Below, in pieces: positions 8,874-17,627 of a stretch of 64,000 nt of DNA; position 1 is the stretch's first letter, and each line of letters begins with the position of its first letter. This DNA is from UBA10677 sp045532295 (lineage in GTDB: Bacteria > Bacillota > Clostridia > Christensenellales > Pumilibacteraceae). The notes below the pieces were generated by a model, which was not told the origin of the DNA, did no database searches, and was given only the letters and a program-made list of their open reading frames with translations. Both the position numbers and the translations under genes were made by a program. The stretch is taken from NCBI GenBank assembly GCA_045532295.1, contig JAZSFP010000007.1:62001-126000 (forward strand). The letters run 5' to 3'.

Positions 8874-9978
8874 TTCCGTCCGTTTTTCTTTTGTTCGCCC
8901 AACGCTAACGCTCGAAATTGAGGGGTATAATCGTCCAAAACTGCTCAAATCCCTAACAGAAAAGGGAATAACCGTTAAAAAAATGCGTATTTTGGACGCA
9001 AAAACCACACAAATAATAATATTCTATAAAGATAGCGAAAAAACTTTTGCAATTTGTCAGGAATTGTGCTATACTTATAGAGTACGCAGTAGTAGTGGCG
9101 CGCTCAAATTTTTAGCGACTAACCTCAAAAGATGGGGAATAATCGTAGGAATTGCCCTCTCAATCGCCCTTACCGTGTTCTTATCGGGGTTCGTTCAGTC
9201 CGTCGAAATCGTCGGTAACGAAACGGTCAGCGAACGCGAACTCGTCTTGCTCTTAAACGGTAACGGGTTAGGCGTTGGCTCAAGAATTACTACTCACGTT
9301 AAAGAAAACGCAACCGCCCTCGTTCGCTCCCACGAGCGTATAGCCGATTGCGCCGTGTCCGTTAAAGGTTGTAAACTAATCGTATCGGTTATCGAGCGTG
9401 AACAACCCTTATCGCCGTCGCCCGAAAGAAATAGCGTAGTATCGAGTTACGACGCAGTAGTAAGTAGAGTAATTTGCTCGAGCGGAACTGCCAAAGTCAA
9501 AAGTGGCGATATCGTAAGACGAGGTGAAGAACTGATTGAGGGCGCGACCTATTCAACGAACGGCGAAGAGCGGTACGAAGTTTGCGCGAAGGGTACGGTT
9601 TACGGAATAGTGACCCATCAAAAAACGGAAATCATCACCGAAAGCGCCAAAACGCTTAAACGAACGGGTAGAAAAAGCGTAAATACCACCTTTTCGATAT
9701 TTGGGCTAACGCTTTTTCCCGTTAAAAGCCCCTACGCTCTATATGAAAAAACAGAGCAAACTCGCTCGCTTTTTGGAATAAAGACGACGAGTACGACTTT
9801 TTTCGAGACTACGGAAGAGATAAAAAGCAAAGAAGAACAAATAGAAGAATTTAAAGAAAGAACGCTCCTCGAATTTTTCGGCGGAGAAATCAAAGAAGTA
9901 AAAACGCTCGTCGTTCCTATAAATAGCGACGCGTACAAAGTCACCGTCTATGTTTTGACGGAAAGGATAATATCTTGA
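8857..9978 (+). CDS. yqfD: YqfD, sporulation-associated membrane protein
   Basis: A 373-residue protein with a cytosolic N-terminal region (about 1-90), one membrane segment near residues 92-112 (WGIIVGIALSIALTVFLSGF) and a large external domain. In Clostridia and Bacillus, yqfD follows yqfC and is needed for efficient sporulation; the molecular role is not known. The start is GTG at 8857, with AGGGGG 9 nt upstream, inside the end of yqfC. It is followed by phoH with a 4-nt overlap. Confidence 0.85.
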   Translation: MLPQPNSVRFSFVRPTLTLEIEGYNRPKLLKSLTEKGITVKKMRILDAKTTQIIIFYKDSEKTFAICQELCYTYRVRSSSGALKFLATNLKRWGIIVGIALSIALTVFLSGFVQSVEIVGNETVSERELVLLLNGNGLGVGSRITTHVKENATALVRSHERIADCAVSVKGCKLIVSVIEREQPLSPSPERNSVVSSYDAVVSRVICSSGTAKVKSGDIVRRGEELIEGATYSTNGEERYEVCAKGTVYGIVTHQKTEIITESAKTLKRTGRKSVNTTFSIFGLTLFPVKSPYALYEKTEQTRSLFGIKTTSTTFFETTEEIKSKEEQIEEFKERTLLEFFGGEIKEVKTLVVPINSDAYKVTVYVLTERIIS

Positions 9979-10931
9979 CAAATAGCGTAGAAGTTCACAA
10001 CGACAATTTAATAAAACTGTTCGGCCCTATGGACGAGTACGCAATCCTTATTGAAAAGGGCTTGGGAGTAAAACTCAAGACTGCGGACGGCGAACTGAAA
10101 ATTTCGGGCGAGGACATCGCGGTTGAGAGAGCAACTTATCTTATCAACAGCCTCATAACGCTTATGGGGAAGGGCTTTGACCTTACGCGCGAGCGCGTAA
10201 ACAACGCCGTATCCCTTGCTCTTATGGACAAGCCCGACGATATCGTATCGCTTGAAACGGACGTAGTAGCGGTAACTGCGCGAGGAAAGTATATCAAGTG
10301 CAAAACGCTCGGTCAACGCGCCTACGTTAACGCTATTAAAAAACATACGCTCGTCTTTGGCGTAGGCCCTGCGGGAACGGGTAAAACCTATCTTGCCGTA
10401 GCAATGGCGGTATCGGCGTATAAATCGGGTGAGGTAGAGCGAATAATCCTTACTCGTCCGGCAATAGAGGCGGGCGAAAAGTTGGGATTTTTACCAGGCG
10501 ATCTCCAAGAAAAAGTCGACCCTTACTTGCGCCCCTTGTACGACGCATTGCAAGAACTTTTCGGAGTGGACAACTACGCAACGCTAATTGAACGCGGAAT
10601 AATAGAAATAGCGCCCTTAGCGTATATGCGCGGAAGAACGCTCAACAACGCGTTCGTAATACTTGACGAGGCTCAAAATACTACGGGCGAACAAATGAAG
10701 ATGTTCCTCACTCGCCTTGGAGAACACAGTAAAATGGTAGTAAACGGCGACCTTACTCAAATTGACCTTCCGCATAAAAGCGAAAGCGGTTTAAGTAAGG
10801 CGGTAAAAATATTAAAGGACATTGAAGACGTAGACGTAAGTTACTTTACCGATAAAGACGTAGTTCGTCACGAACTCGTTCAAAGAATAGTACTTGCCTA
10901 CGCCCAAGCGGAGAAAAAAGATAATGAGTAA
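9975..10931 (+). CDS. phoH: PhoH family ATPase
   Basis: A 318-residue PhoH-like protein. An N-terminal KH-like region is followed by the helicase-like ATPase core: Walker A GPAGTGKT (residues 132-138) and Walker B VILDEAQN near 230. Later AQIDLP-type residues (GDLTQIDLP) complete the sensor motif. PhoH proteins are linked to RNA metabolism and in bacteria sit beside ybeY, as here. The start is TTG at 9975, overlapping the yqfD stop by 4 nt, with AAAGGA upstream. Confidence 0.92.
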   Translation: MTNSVEVHNDNLIKLFGPMDEYAILIEKGLGVKLKTADGELKISGEDIAVERATYLINSLITLMGKGFDLTRERVNNAVSLALMDKPDDIVSLETDVVAVTARGKYIKCKTLGQRAYVNAIKKHTLVFGVGPAGTGKTYLAVAMAVSAYKSGEVERIILTRPAIEAGEKLGFLPGDLQEKVDPYLRPLYDALQELFGVDNYATLIERGIIEIAPLAYMRGRTLNNAFVILDEAQNTTGEQMKMFLTRLGEHSKMVVNGDLTQIDLPHKSESGLSKAVKILKDIEDVDVSYFTDKDVVRHELVQRIVLAYAQAEKKDNE

Positions 10932-12351
10932 CAGGAACGACAAGTTTGCATTTCTTCGAGCAACGCTCGTATTTGCGATAACCTACATCGTAATAGTAGT
11001 GGGAGCGATAGTGAAATACTCAGCGTACGGCTCGTTCGAAGAAATCGGACGCGACTTCTATATCGCGTTTGCAGCGTGCGCAATAAGCGCGCTACTGGTA
11101 ATTGCGGCGCTATTTACCTATTTCATATATTCGCGCCACAAAATAATACTTAACACGAAACTACTTTCGGCAATCTGCACGGCAATAGCGTTAAGCGTAA
11201 CGACCTCGATAGCAATATCGTCGATAAACCTTTTCTATATGCCCGTAGCGTTAGTTGCGTTTATCCTCGCGCCCCTCGTGGATCGTCGCGACTGTTTTAT
11301 TGCTAATATCGTAACCAACCTACTCGTGTCGGTAGTCCTCCTTTACGAGTCCATTATGGGCGGAAAAGTGGAGATTACCACCGTCGTAGTTATGCTTATA
11401 ATGAGCATCTTTATCGGAACGCTCGCAACATATCTTCTCTCGGGCATAACGCGAAGAACGAACTACGTTGTTCGTGGCGTTATCGTGGGATTAACGACCG
11501 TAGCCCTTTCCTTCCTTGCAACGCAAATTACCCAAACGGTAAACTTTATGCCTATCGTAGGATTTATTTGCATTACGGCGTTCGCCCAACCCCTTATCGG
11601 TATGCTCCTTCAACCCCTGTTTGAAAGCGTGTTCAATATCTTAACGAACACTCGACTTACCGAACTTATCGACCATAATTCGCCCCTTATCAAAATGCTC
11701 ATTACCGACGCGCTTGGAACTTTCAACCACTCGCTCTCGGTTGCAGGCTTTGCCGAGGTTTGCGCAATGCGTATAGGCGAAAACCCCTATCTTGCAAGAG
11801 CGTGCGCCTACTATCACGACGTAGGTAAACTTAAAAACCCCACCTTCTTTGCGGAGAACCAGTCTGGCTACAACCCCCACGACGAACTTCTACCCGAAGT
11901 TTCCGCAAGTATTTTACGCGCCCACGCAAACGAAGGTCTTGACCTTTGCAACCAGTACCGTATTCCTATTGAAGTATCGCACGTAACTACTCAGCATCAC
12001 GGCACTTTGCCGATGATAGTGTTCTATACGAAGGCAATGAAACTTACCGACGGAGAAGTGGATATAAAAGACTACTCTTATAACGGTATGACGCCCGTAA
12101 CCAAAATCGCCGCAATAATTATGATTTGTGATGCGAGTGAGGCGGCTCTCCGCGCTAAAGGTAGACCCTCTCAAAAAGAGGCGGACGAGATCGTAAATTC
12201 TATTATAAACGACAGAATTGCTCGTCATCAATTCGATAATTGCGACATAACTTTGCGCGACCTTAACATCATTAGAAAGACGATTGTAGAGCAGTACAGC
12301 GGTGTTTATCACGAGCGTGTTAAGTACCCCGATGGAAAGGTGTCAAGATGA
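10924..12351 (+). CDS. yqfF: YqfF/PgpH-type HD phosphodiesterase, N-terminally short
   Basis: A 475-residue membrane protein with about seven hydrophobic segments (residues 10-240) and a C-terminal HDIG domain. The metal-binding HD pair is H298-D299 (YYHDVGK), with HHGTLPM further on. PgpH of Listeria, the family reference, hydrolyses cyclic-di-AMP and is about 700 residues because it carries a 7TMR-HDED extracellular domain after its first helix; here that domain is missing and residues 35-60 join the first two helices directly. The ATG at 10924 (GGAG 9 nt upstream) overlaps phoH by 8 nt; an earlier in-frame start has no ribosome-binding site. Catalytic residues look intact. Confidence 0.85.
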   Translation: MSNRNDKFAFLRATLVFAITYIVIVVGAIVKYSAYGSFEEIGRDFYIAFAACAISALLVIAALFTYFIYSRHKIILNTKLLSAICTAIALSVTTSIAISSINLFYMPVALVAFILAPLVDRRDCFIANIVTNLLVSVVLLYESIMGGKVEITTVVVMLIMSIFIGTLATYLLSGITRRTNYVVRGVIVGLTTVALSFLATQITQTVNFMPIVGFICITAFAQPLIGMLLQPLFESVFNILTNTRLTELIDHNSPLIKMLITDALGTFNHSLSVAGFAEVCAMRIGENPYLARACAYYHDVGKLKNPTFFAENQSGYNPHDELLPEVSASILRAHANEGLDLCNQYRIPIEVSHVTTQHHGTLPMIVFYTKAMKLTDGEVDIKDYSYNGMTPVTKIAAIIMICDASEAALRAKGRPSQKEADEIVNSIINDRIARHQFDNCDITLRDLNIIRKTIVEQYSGVYHERVKYPDGKVSR

Positions 12352-12815
12352 TAAAAGTCGATACCGTTATCAAAAATTGCGAACATTTTGAGCAAATTGC
12401 TAAGGAAGTTTTCACTCAACTTTTTCTAAAAGGCGAGGCGCTTGTAGAAGTTGATATCGTAACTAAAGACGAGATAAAAGAGATAAACGCAAGCGAGAGA
12501 GGAATAGATAAACCTACCGACGTTCTCTCTTTCCCAGCGCTTACGGAAATTAAAGAATTTTCCAAGAAAAACTATCCGTTTGAATACGATAACCAAAGAG
12601 GCGCGGTTATGCTTGGCAGTATTATTATCTGTGACGAAATTGCCCGCGCGCAAGCGGAAGAATACGGACACTCGTATAGTCGTGAACTTTGCTATTTGTT
12701 TACCCACGGCTTACTTCATCTTCTTGGTTACGACCACATTGAAGAGGAAGATAGAAAGATAATGCGCGAAAAAGAAGAGCAGGTGCTAACCGCTCTAAAT
12801 GTAACAAGGAGTTAA
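12348..12815 (+). CDS. ybeY: Endoribonuclease YbeY
   Basis: A 155-residue zinc-dependent endoribonuclease involved in 16S rRNA maturation and ribosome quality control. The zinc motif HGLLHLLGYDH is complete near residues 123-133. An ATGA overlap with yqfF couples translation. Neighbouring phoH and era act in the same ribosome/RNA context. Confidence 0.96.
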   Translation: MIKVDTVIKNCEHFEQIAKEVFTQLFLKGEALVEVDIVTKDEIKEINASERGIDKPTDVLSFPALTEIKEFSKKNYPFEYDNQRGAVMLGSIIICDEIARAQAEEYGHSYSRELCYLFTHGLLHLLGYDHIEEEDRKIMREKEEQVLTALNVTRS

Positions 12816-12816
12816 A

Positions 12817-13734
12817 ATGAAATCGGGATTTGTAACAATTTTAGGAAGACCGAACGTAGGAAAATCCTCGCTCGTTAACGCAATGGTGGGCGAAAAAGTA
12901 TCAATCGTGTCCCCTAAGGCGCAAACTACTCGCGATAGAGCGCTCGGAATACTTACAACTAAAGAATATCAAATGATTTTCGTGGATACGCCCGGCGTTC
13001 ATAAACCAAAGAACCGTCTTGGTCAGTATATGGACAAGTGCATTAAAACGGCAACCGACGGAGTAGACGCCGTAGTAATCGTGCTTGACGTTACTAAAAA
13101 ACTAACTGACGGCGATATCGCGTTCGTTGAAAAGTACCTTGTAGGCGACGCGCCCGTTTACCTCGTAGTTAATAAAGTGGACGCAGTGGGCTTTGACAAG
13201 GTTTATCCGCTCCTTGAAAAACTTTCCTTCCTCTTGGAAGAGCGTGGCGAACTTCACGCCGTAAAAGAGATTATTCCTCTCTCGGCAAAGACAAAGAAAA
13301 ACGTTGATTTACTCTTAAAATACCTTGCCTCATCCCTCCCTGAAGGACCTTGTTATTACCCAGAGGACGAGATTACGGACAAAAGCGAACGCTATATGAT
13401 TTGTGAAATTATTCGCGAGAAAGCGCTTATGCTCCTTAACGACGAAATTCCCCACGGAATAGGCGTTTATATCCAAACGATGCGCTACGACGAGTACGGT
13501 ACGGCGCAAATATCCATTGATATTATCGTCGAGCGCGAAAGCCACAAATCTATCGTTATCGGCGCAGGCGGAGAAAAACTCAAAATGATAGCCGAAAGAG
13601 CAAGAAAGGACGTGGAAAAATTGCTTGATTGCAAAGTATATATGGAACTTTTCGTTAAAGTTAGAGAAGACTGGCGCAACGACAACCTCGTGTTAAACGA
13701 TATCGGCTACGACCCAAGAAAATTAAAGAAATAA
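12817..13734 (+). CDS. era: GTPase Era
   Basis: A 305-residue GTPase that binds 16S rRNA and assists 30S assembly. All G motifs are visible: G1 GRPNVGKSS, G2 TTRDRALG, G3 DTPGVHKP, G4 NKVD, G5 SAKTK. The C-terminal KH domain includes GAGGEKLKMI. AAGGAG lies 6 nt before the ATG. dgkA and cdd, which sit before era in Bacillus, are absent here. Confidence 0.97.
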   Translation: MKSGFVTILGRPNVGKSSLVNAMVGEKVSIVSPKAQTTRDRALGILTTKEYQMIFVDTPGVHKPKNRLGQYMDKCIKTATDGVDAVVIVLDVTKKLTDGDIAFVEKYLVGDAPVYLVVNKVDAVGFDKVYPLLEKLSFLLEERGELHAVKEIIPLSAKTKKNVDLLLKYLASSLPEGPCYYPEDEITDKSERYMICEIIREKALMLLNDEIPHGIGVYIQTMRYDEYGTAQISIDIIVERESHKSIVIGAGGEKLKMIAERARKDVEKLLDCKVYMELFVKVREDWRNDNLVLNDIGYDPRKLKK

Positions 13735-13776
13735 TAAAAATTCGCCTCTTTGCTTATACTAAAAGCGGAGGCAATT

Positions 13777-13932
13777 ATGAAGAATAAAGACAGATTACCT
13801 ATAATTCCGCTTGATTTTCTAAACGCGAGTTGGGGGATGTTCACAACTACTGGAAACCCCGGTTACTATATGCTCTATAAACGCATTTTAGAAGAAGAGG
13901 AAAAGGAAAAAGAAAAGAACAAATTTCGTTAA
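13777..13932 (+). CDS. yqzL: YqzL-like small protein
   Basis: A 51-residue protein. The core LNASWGMFTTTGNPGYYMLYKRI matches the YqzL pattern (W-x2-F-x2-TG-x3-Y-xLYK), and it lies exactly where yqzL sits, between era and recO. The C-terminal tail is a run of Glu and Lys. The ATG at 13777 has GCGGAGG 6 nt upstream; a longer reading frame begins earlier without support. Function is unknown. Confidence 0.8.
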   Translation: MKNKDRLPIIPLDFLNASWGMFTTTGNPGYYMLYKRILEEEEKEKEKNKFR

Positions 13933-13934
13933 AA

Positions 13935-14579
13935 ATGGATAAAAGACTGACGGCAATTTTATTAAGAGCAACGGATAATAAGGAAAACGACAAGCAAGTT
14001 CGCCTTTTTACCGTAGAAGAGGGTGTTATTACCGCGAATATGCGCGGAGTAAAGAAAGCCAACGCCCGACTTAAGTTCGCCGCTCAGCCTTTTGCTTTTT
14101 GTGAGTACGAACTCAACGAAAAGCGCGGTAACTATACCGTAACGGGCGCAAGCGTAATAGAGGATACTTATGCGCTTTGCGAGAGCGTAGAAAAGTTTTC
14201 TACCGCGTCGCTCGTCAGTGAAGTAATAGAGAACGCCTCGCTATCTATCGACAGTCAAGCGCTGTTTATCGTTATGCTTAAAACACTAAAAGCAATACTT
14301 TACTCGGGTGGTTCTCTTATGTTGATAGTTACGAAATTTATGCAAAAAGTTCTGTCAATGACGGGCTTTACGGCAACTCATCAAAAAAGGGAAACCTACC
14401 CTGATACGGCAAGCGGACTGCTTGATAGGATTGCTTTTTTAACGCTTGACGAACTTAGCGAAGTGGACGCGCCCCAAAACAGAATTAAGTCGGCTTTTAC
14501 TATTGTACTTCACGAAACGGAAAAAGTTTTTGAAACGAAACTTAAAAGCGTAAAGTTCTTTTTAGAAATGAACAACTAA
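13935..14579 (+). CDS. recO: DNA repair protein RecO, short form
   Basis: A 214-residue RecO, which loads RecA on SSB-coated DNA together with RecR. The N-terminal OB fold reads MDKRLTAILLRATDNKENDKQVRLFTV and GVKKANARLKFAAQPF follows. Clostridial RecO proteins usually have about 250 residues and a four-cysteine zinc site; here the region after residue 140 has no Cys cluster and is shortened. The ATG lies 2 nt after yqzL and has only a distant purine-rich stretch upstream, suggesting coupling to yqzL. Confidence 0.88.
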   Translation: MDKRLTAILLRATDNKENDKQVRLFTVEEGVITANMRGVKKANARLKFAAQPFAFCEYELNEKRGNYTVTGASVIEDTYALCESVEKFSTASLVSEVIENASLSIDSQALFIVMLKTLKAILYSGGSLMLIVTKFMQKVLSMTGFTATHQKRETYPDTASGLLDRIAFLTLDELSEVDAPQNRIKSAFTIVLHETEKVFETKLKSVKFFLEMNN

Positions 14580-14586
14580 AAAATAT

Positions 14587-14619
14587 GGACGGATTTGTGC
14601 AATTCGTCCTAATTTTTTT
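14587..14619 (+). terminator. Intrinsic terminator after recO
   Basis: A 9-bp stem (GGACGGATT / AATTCGTCC, one G-U pair), loop TGTGC, then TAATTTTTTT. Confidence 0.8.
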
Positions 14620-14648
14620 AGGTTTTTTAATAAAATTGCCCTAATCAG

Positions 14649-14677
14649 TTTACAAATCTTTAAAATAATATTATAAT
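14649..14677 (+). promoter_or_regulatory. Promoter of the degV-metY operon
   Basis: TTTACA (14649-14654), 17-bp spacer, TATAAT (14672-14677). The leader of about 45 nt ends in CGGAGG before the degV ATG. Confidence 0.7.
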
Positions 14678-14730
14678 ACTATATATACCCTTAAATAAAA
14701 GGATAGGTAGGGGTAATCGGAGGATTAAAA

Positions 14731-15597
14731 ATGAGTGTTTTCTTTTGTGACAGTAACTGCGAACTTTGGTGGGACAAAGTAGAAGAGTTAAACATCAAGT
14801 TTATCTCTATGCCGTACGTTCTTGACAACGAAGTTATATATTACGACTTAGGTAAAAATTCGGATAGTAAAGCGTTCTTTGAAAAGATGAGAAAGGGCGC
14901 AGCGCCTAAGACTACCGCGCTTAATATGAACGACTATATCGAGTACATTGAACCCGTATTTGCAAGTGGCGAAGATATTATTTATATAACTTTCTCGCAC
15001 CAAATGAGCGGAACTTTCAATTCGCTCAATATGGCGCTTGAAGAACTTAAAACGAAATATCCCGACCGCAAAGCAACGGTTGTAGATACCAAGCACATTT
15101 CTATTGGCGCGGGCTACGTCGTTGAAGAGGCGGCAAAATTACATAACGCGGGTAAGAGCGACGAAGAGGTTAAAGAATTCGTTGAGTCTTTCCGCGAGAA
15201 GATAGGATGCTACTTCACCATTTCCGACCTCGTGTACCTTAAACGCGGGGGAAGACTTACTGCGTTCAAGGCAATGCTTGGAACGATATTCGACCTTAAG
15301 CCTATCGTAAGCACGATTGATGGTAAACTTGACAATATCGTTAAGTCCAAGGGCAGAAAGCGTTCTTTGAAAGACCTTTGTACTTATCTTGAAAAGGACT
15401 ACGTAACGGGAACGGAAGTTGACCTTTCTTATCCCATAACTATTCTTGAGGCTGACAGTATGGCAGACGCTGAACTTGTCAAAGAGAATATCAAAGCGAA
15501 ATATCCCGACGCTGAAGTTAGAATTCAGCCAGTAGGCCCGGTTATCGGTAGCCATTGCGGACCGGATACCATTGGCGTTATCTTCGTAAAGAAATAA
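14731..15597 (+). CDS. DegV family fatty-acid-binding protein
   Basis: A 288-residue DegV-family protein. The family binds fatty acids and in some Bacillota (FakB) presents them to the fatty acid kinase FakA. The fold signature is seen in TFSHQMSGTFNSL, VDTKHISIGAG, and the C-terminal GPVIGSHCGPDTIGVIF. No fakA is nearby. It is the first gene of an operon, with CGGAGG 7 nt before the ATG. Confidence 0.88.
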   Translation: MSVFFCDSNCELWWDKVEELNIKFISMPYVLDNEVIYYDLGKNSDSKAFFEKMRKGAAPKTTALNMNDYIEYIEPVFASGEDIIYITFSHQMSGTFNSLNMALEELKTKYPDRKATVVDTKHISIGAGYVVEEAAKLHNAGKSDEEVKEFVESFREKIGCYFTISDLVYLKRGGRLTAFKAMLGTIFDLKPIVSTIDGKLDNIVKSKGRKRSLKDLCTYLEKDYVTGTEVDLSYPITILEADSMADAELVKENIKAKYPDAEVRIQPVGPVIGSHCGPDTIGVIFVKK

Positions 15598-15615
15598 GAG
15601 TAAAAGGAGAAAGAC

Positions 15616-16707
15616 TTGCTCGGAAAACTCAAAAAATCAATATTGATAATTTTAGTTTTAGCCCTGTTTTCGCTTTGCGGATGCGCGGGCGGATATACCG
15701 AGCATAACGGCGTAGTCTTCGGTTCAATGGAAGTATCTCTTAAAGTGGATTGCGGAAAGAATACTATTCAAAAAATGCTCTCCGTAATCGAGGAAGTGGA
15801 TAATTCCGTTTCTCTCACCAAAGACAGTTACCTAAAGCGTTTTAATAGCGCCGATATAAACGTAAAGGTAGAAGTTGACGAGCATATCTACGCAATGCTG
15901 AATTGCGCAAAAACCGTCTACGAGCAAACTGACGGAGCGTTCAACCCTACGGTTAGCGCGTTATCAAAGGCTTGGGGCGTGGATAACGAGGGCATTAAAA
16001 AATACTGTTACGGTACTGAAAAACCCTCCGCCCTTCCTCTCTATCAAAATCTTCAAAGTTTATCGGTAAACGCTTCGCCCTTAAATATAATAGCAACTGA
16101 GGAAAACGGGAAGTATTATTTAAAGAAGACGCAGGAAGTAACGCTCGACTTTGGTGGACTTGCAAAAGGCTACTGCGCGGATTTACTCAAAACCATTGCA
16201 AAAAACGATGGAGCAAGTAGCGCGCTAATTTCGATAAGCGGAAACCTTATGCTCGTCGGCAAAAATCTTGACACGGGTAACGCGTGGCGAGTGGGTGTAA
16301 AGCATCCTCGCTCGTCTACCGAGCAGTTCGTGTGCGGAATTACTGCAAGCGACTTATCAATCGTTACGAGTGGCGACTACGAACGCTACTACGAGTTCGA
16401 GGGGTTAAGAATAAACCATATTATAAACCCCTTTTCGCTATGTCCAGTTGGTATACAGTATGACGACGGATATAGACAATCTACTTCGTATATAACTTCG
16501 GTTACGGTCGTGGGCGAAAGTTCAATGCTTTGTGACGCGTACTCAACGGCAGTAATGGTTCTTGGAATAGAAGAGGGTGCAAAACTTCTTGAAGAAGTTG
16601 GTTATAGCGGAATAATCTTTACTTCCGATAAAAAATGCAAAGTAGTGGGCGATATAACCTTTACACAAGCGCCTACGCTTTATGAAACGGAGTACGAACT
16701 GTTATGA
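15616..16707 (+). CDS. apbE: FAD:protein FMN transferase (ApbE), lipoprotein
   Basis: A 363-residue enzyme that attaches FMN covalently to threonine in target proteins outside the membrane. The signal peptide ends in a lipobox (SLCGC, Cys about residue 21). Conserved blocks include DGAFNPTVSAL, DFGGLAKGYCADLL, VTSGDYERYY, INHIINP and the metal-site D in CDAYSTA. The start is TTG at 15616 with AAGGAG 6-7 nt upstream. Likely targets in this window are RnfD and RnfG. It is followed by a NusG-domain-II protein and a Gx transporter, a set often found with flavin-dependent electron transfer. Confidence 0.93.
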   Translation: MLGKLKKSILIILVLALFSLCGCAGGYTEHNGVVFGSMEVSLKVDCGKNTIQKMLSVIEEVDNSVSLTKDSYLKRFNSADINVKVEVDEHIYAMLNCAKTVYEQTDGAFNPTVSALSKAWGVDNEGIKKYCYGTEKPSALPLYQNLQSLSVNASPLNIIATEENGKYYLKKTQEVTLDFGGLAKGYCADLLKTIAKNDGASSALISISGNLMLVGKNLDTGNAWRVGVKHPRSSTEQFVCGITASDLSIVTSGDYERYYEFEGLRINHIINPFSLCPVGIQYDDGYRQSTSYITSVTVVGESSMLCDAYSTAVMVLGIEEGAKLLEEVGYSGIIFTSDKKCKVVGDITFTQAPTLYETEYELL

Positions 16708-17096
16708 CGGATGAGAAAATAATCAACGAAATAAAAACCCGTCCGTTTAAACTTTGGGATATCGCGCTCGTGCTTTCGTTAATAATCCTATCGTTTTTGC
16801 CCGTAATCTTTACCGTTTCAGCGGAAAGTGAGGCAAAAAGCGTACAAATCACGCAAAACGGAGTGAGTGAAACCTTTCTATTGACCGAGGAAAAGCGAAT
16901 AGAAATGGACGAACTTGCCGTGGTAATAAGCAATGGACAAGTTTGGGTAGAGAACGCCAAATGTCCAGATAAAGTATGCGAGCATAGTGGAAAAATCCAA
17001 AACGCAGGCGAAAGTATCGTATGTCTACCAAACGGAGTAATCGTTAAGATTGTTGGAAAAAGTGACTTCGACGCGTCCACGGGCGAGGTGAAATAG
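16704..17096 (+). CDS. NusG domain II-containing exported protein
   Basis: A 130-residue protein with one N-terminal membrane segment (about residues 17-40) and an external NusG domain II. The family hallmark CPDKVCEHSGKI with GESIVCLPNGV is present (cysteines near 92, 97 and 112). It overlaps apbE by 4 nt (ATGA). Proteins of this family accompany ApbE and Rnf-type genes; the function is not established. Confidence 0.85.
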   Translation: MTDEKIINEIKTRPFKLWDIALVLSLIILSFLPVIFTVSAESEAKSVQITQNGVSETFLLTEEKRIEMDELAVVISNGQVWVENAKCPDKVCEHSGKIQNAGESIVCLPNGVIVKIVGKSDFDASTGEVK

Positions 17097-17097
17097 T

Positions 17098-17622
17098 ATG
17101 ACAAAACGCATCGTTTACTGTTCGCTATTTACCGCAATAGCCCTTATTCTTCATCTAATAGAAAGCGCGCTCCCACCCCTTTTGCCCTTTGCTCCTGGAG
17201 CAAAAATGGGTTTATCAAACCTTGCAACGCTTATAGCGGTAGTGGTCGTGGGTGTTCCTGAGGCGTATTTAATCCTCGTTGCTCGCTGTCTGTTATCTTC
17301 GTTGTTTGGTGGAAATCTATTCTCACTTGCGTATTCGCTTCCTGCAGGACTTGTGTCGCTTACCGTCCAAGTAATACTGCTTAAAACATTGTCAAAGCAT
17401 CTGTCAGTCGTTGCAATCAGTTTTTGCGGAGCGCTTATGCACAATATGACGCAACTTGCCGTCGCGTCAATCATCGTTAAATCGCCCCTAATAAACCTAA
17501 TGCCCTTAATGCTTTTAGCAAGCGCAGTGGCAGGACTTATGCTTGGGCTTACGGCGTACTTTACGCTCAAATGCTTACCTAAAAAAATTTATATTCAACC
17601 AAGAGACTTGGAGGTCAAATAA
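17098..17622 (+). CDS. Gx transporter family membrane protein
   Basis: A 174-residue membrane protein with about five helices. The sequence PFAPGAKMGLSNLATLIA near residues 25-42 and GGNLFSLAYSLPAGL define the Gx transporter family, often annotated as heptaprenyl diphosphate synthase component I. It resembles an ECF-type substrate-binding protein. The pairing with apbE and the NusG-II gene is common; transport of a flavin or quinone-related compound is a guess. GAGGTG lies 8 nt before the ATG. Confidence 0.8.
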   Translation: MTKRIVYCSLFTAIALILHLIESALPPLLPFAPGAKMGLSNLATLIAVVVVGVPEAYLILVARCLLSSLFGGNLFSLAYSLPAGLVSLTVQVILLKTLSKHLSVVAISFCGALMHNMTQLAVASIIVKSPLINLMPLMLLASAVAGLMLGLTAYFTLKCLPKKIYIQPRDLEVK

Positions 17623-17627
17623 CTACT

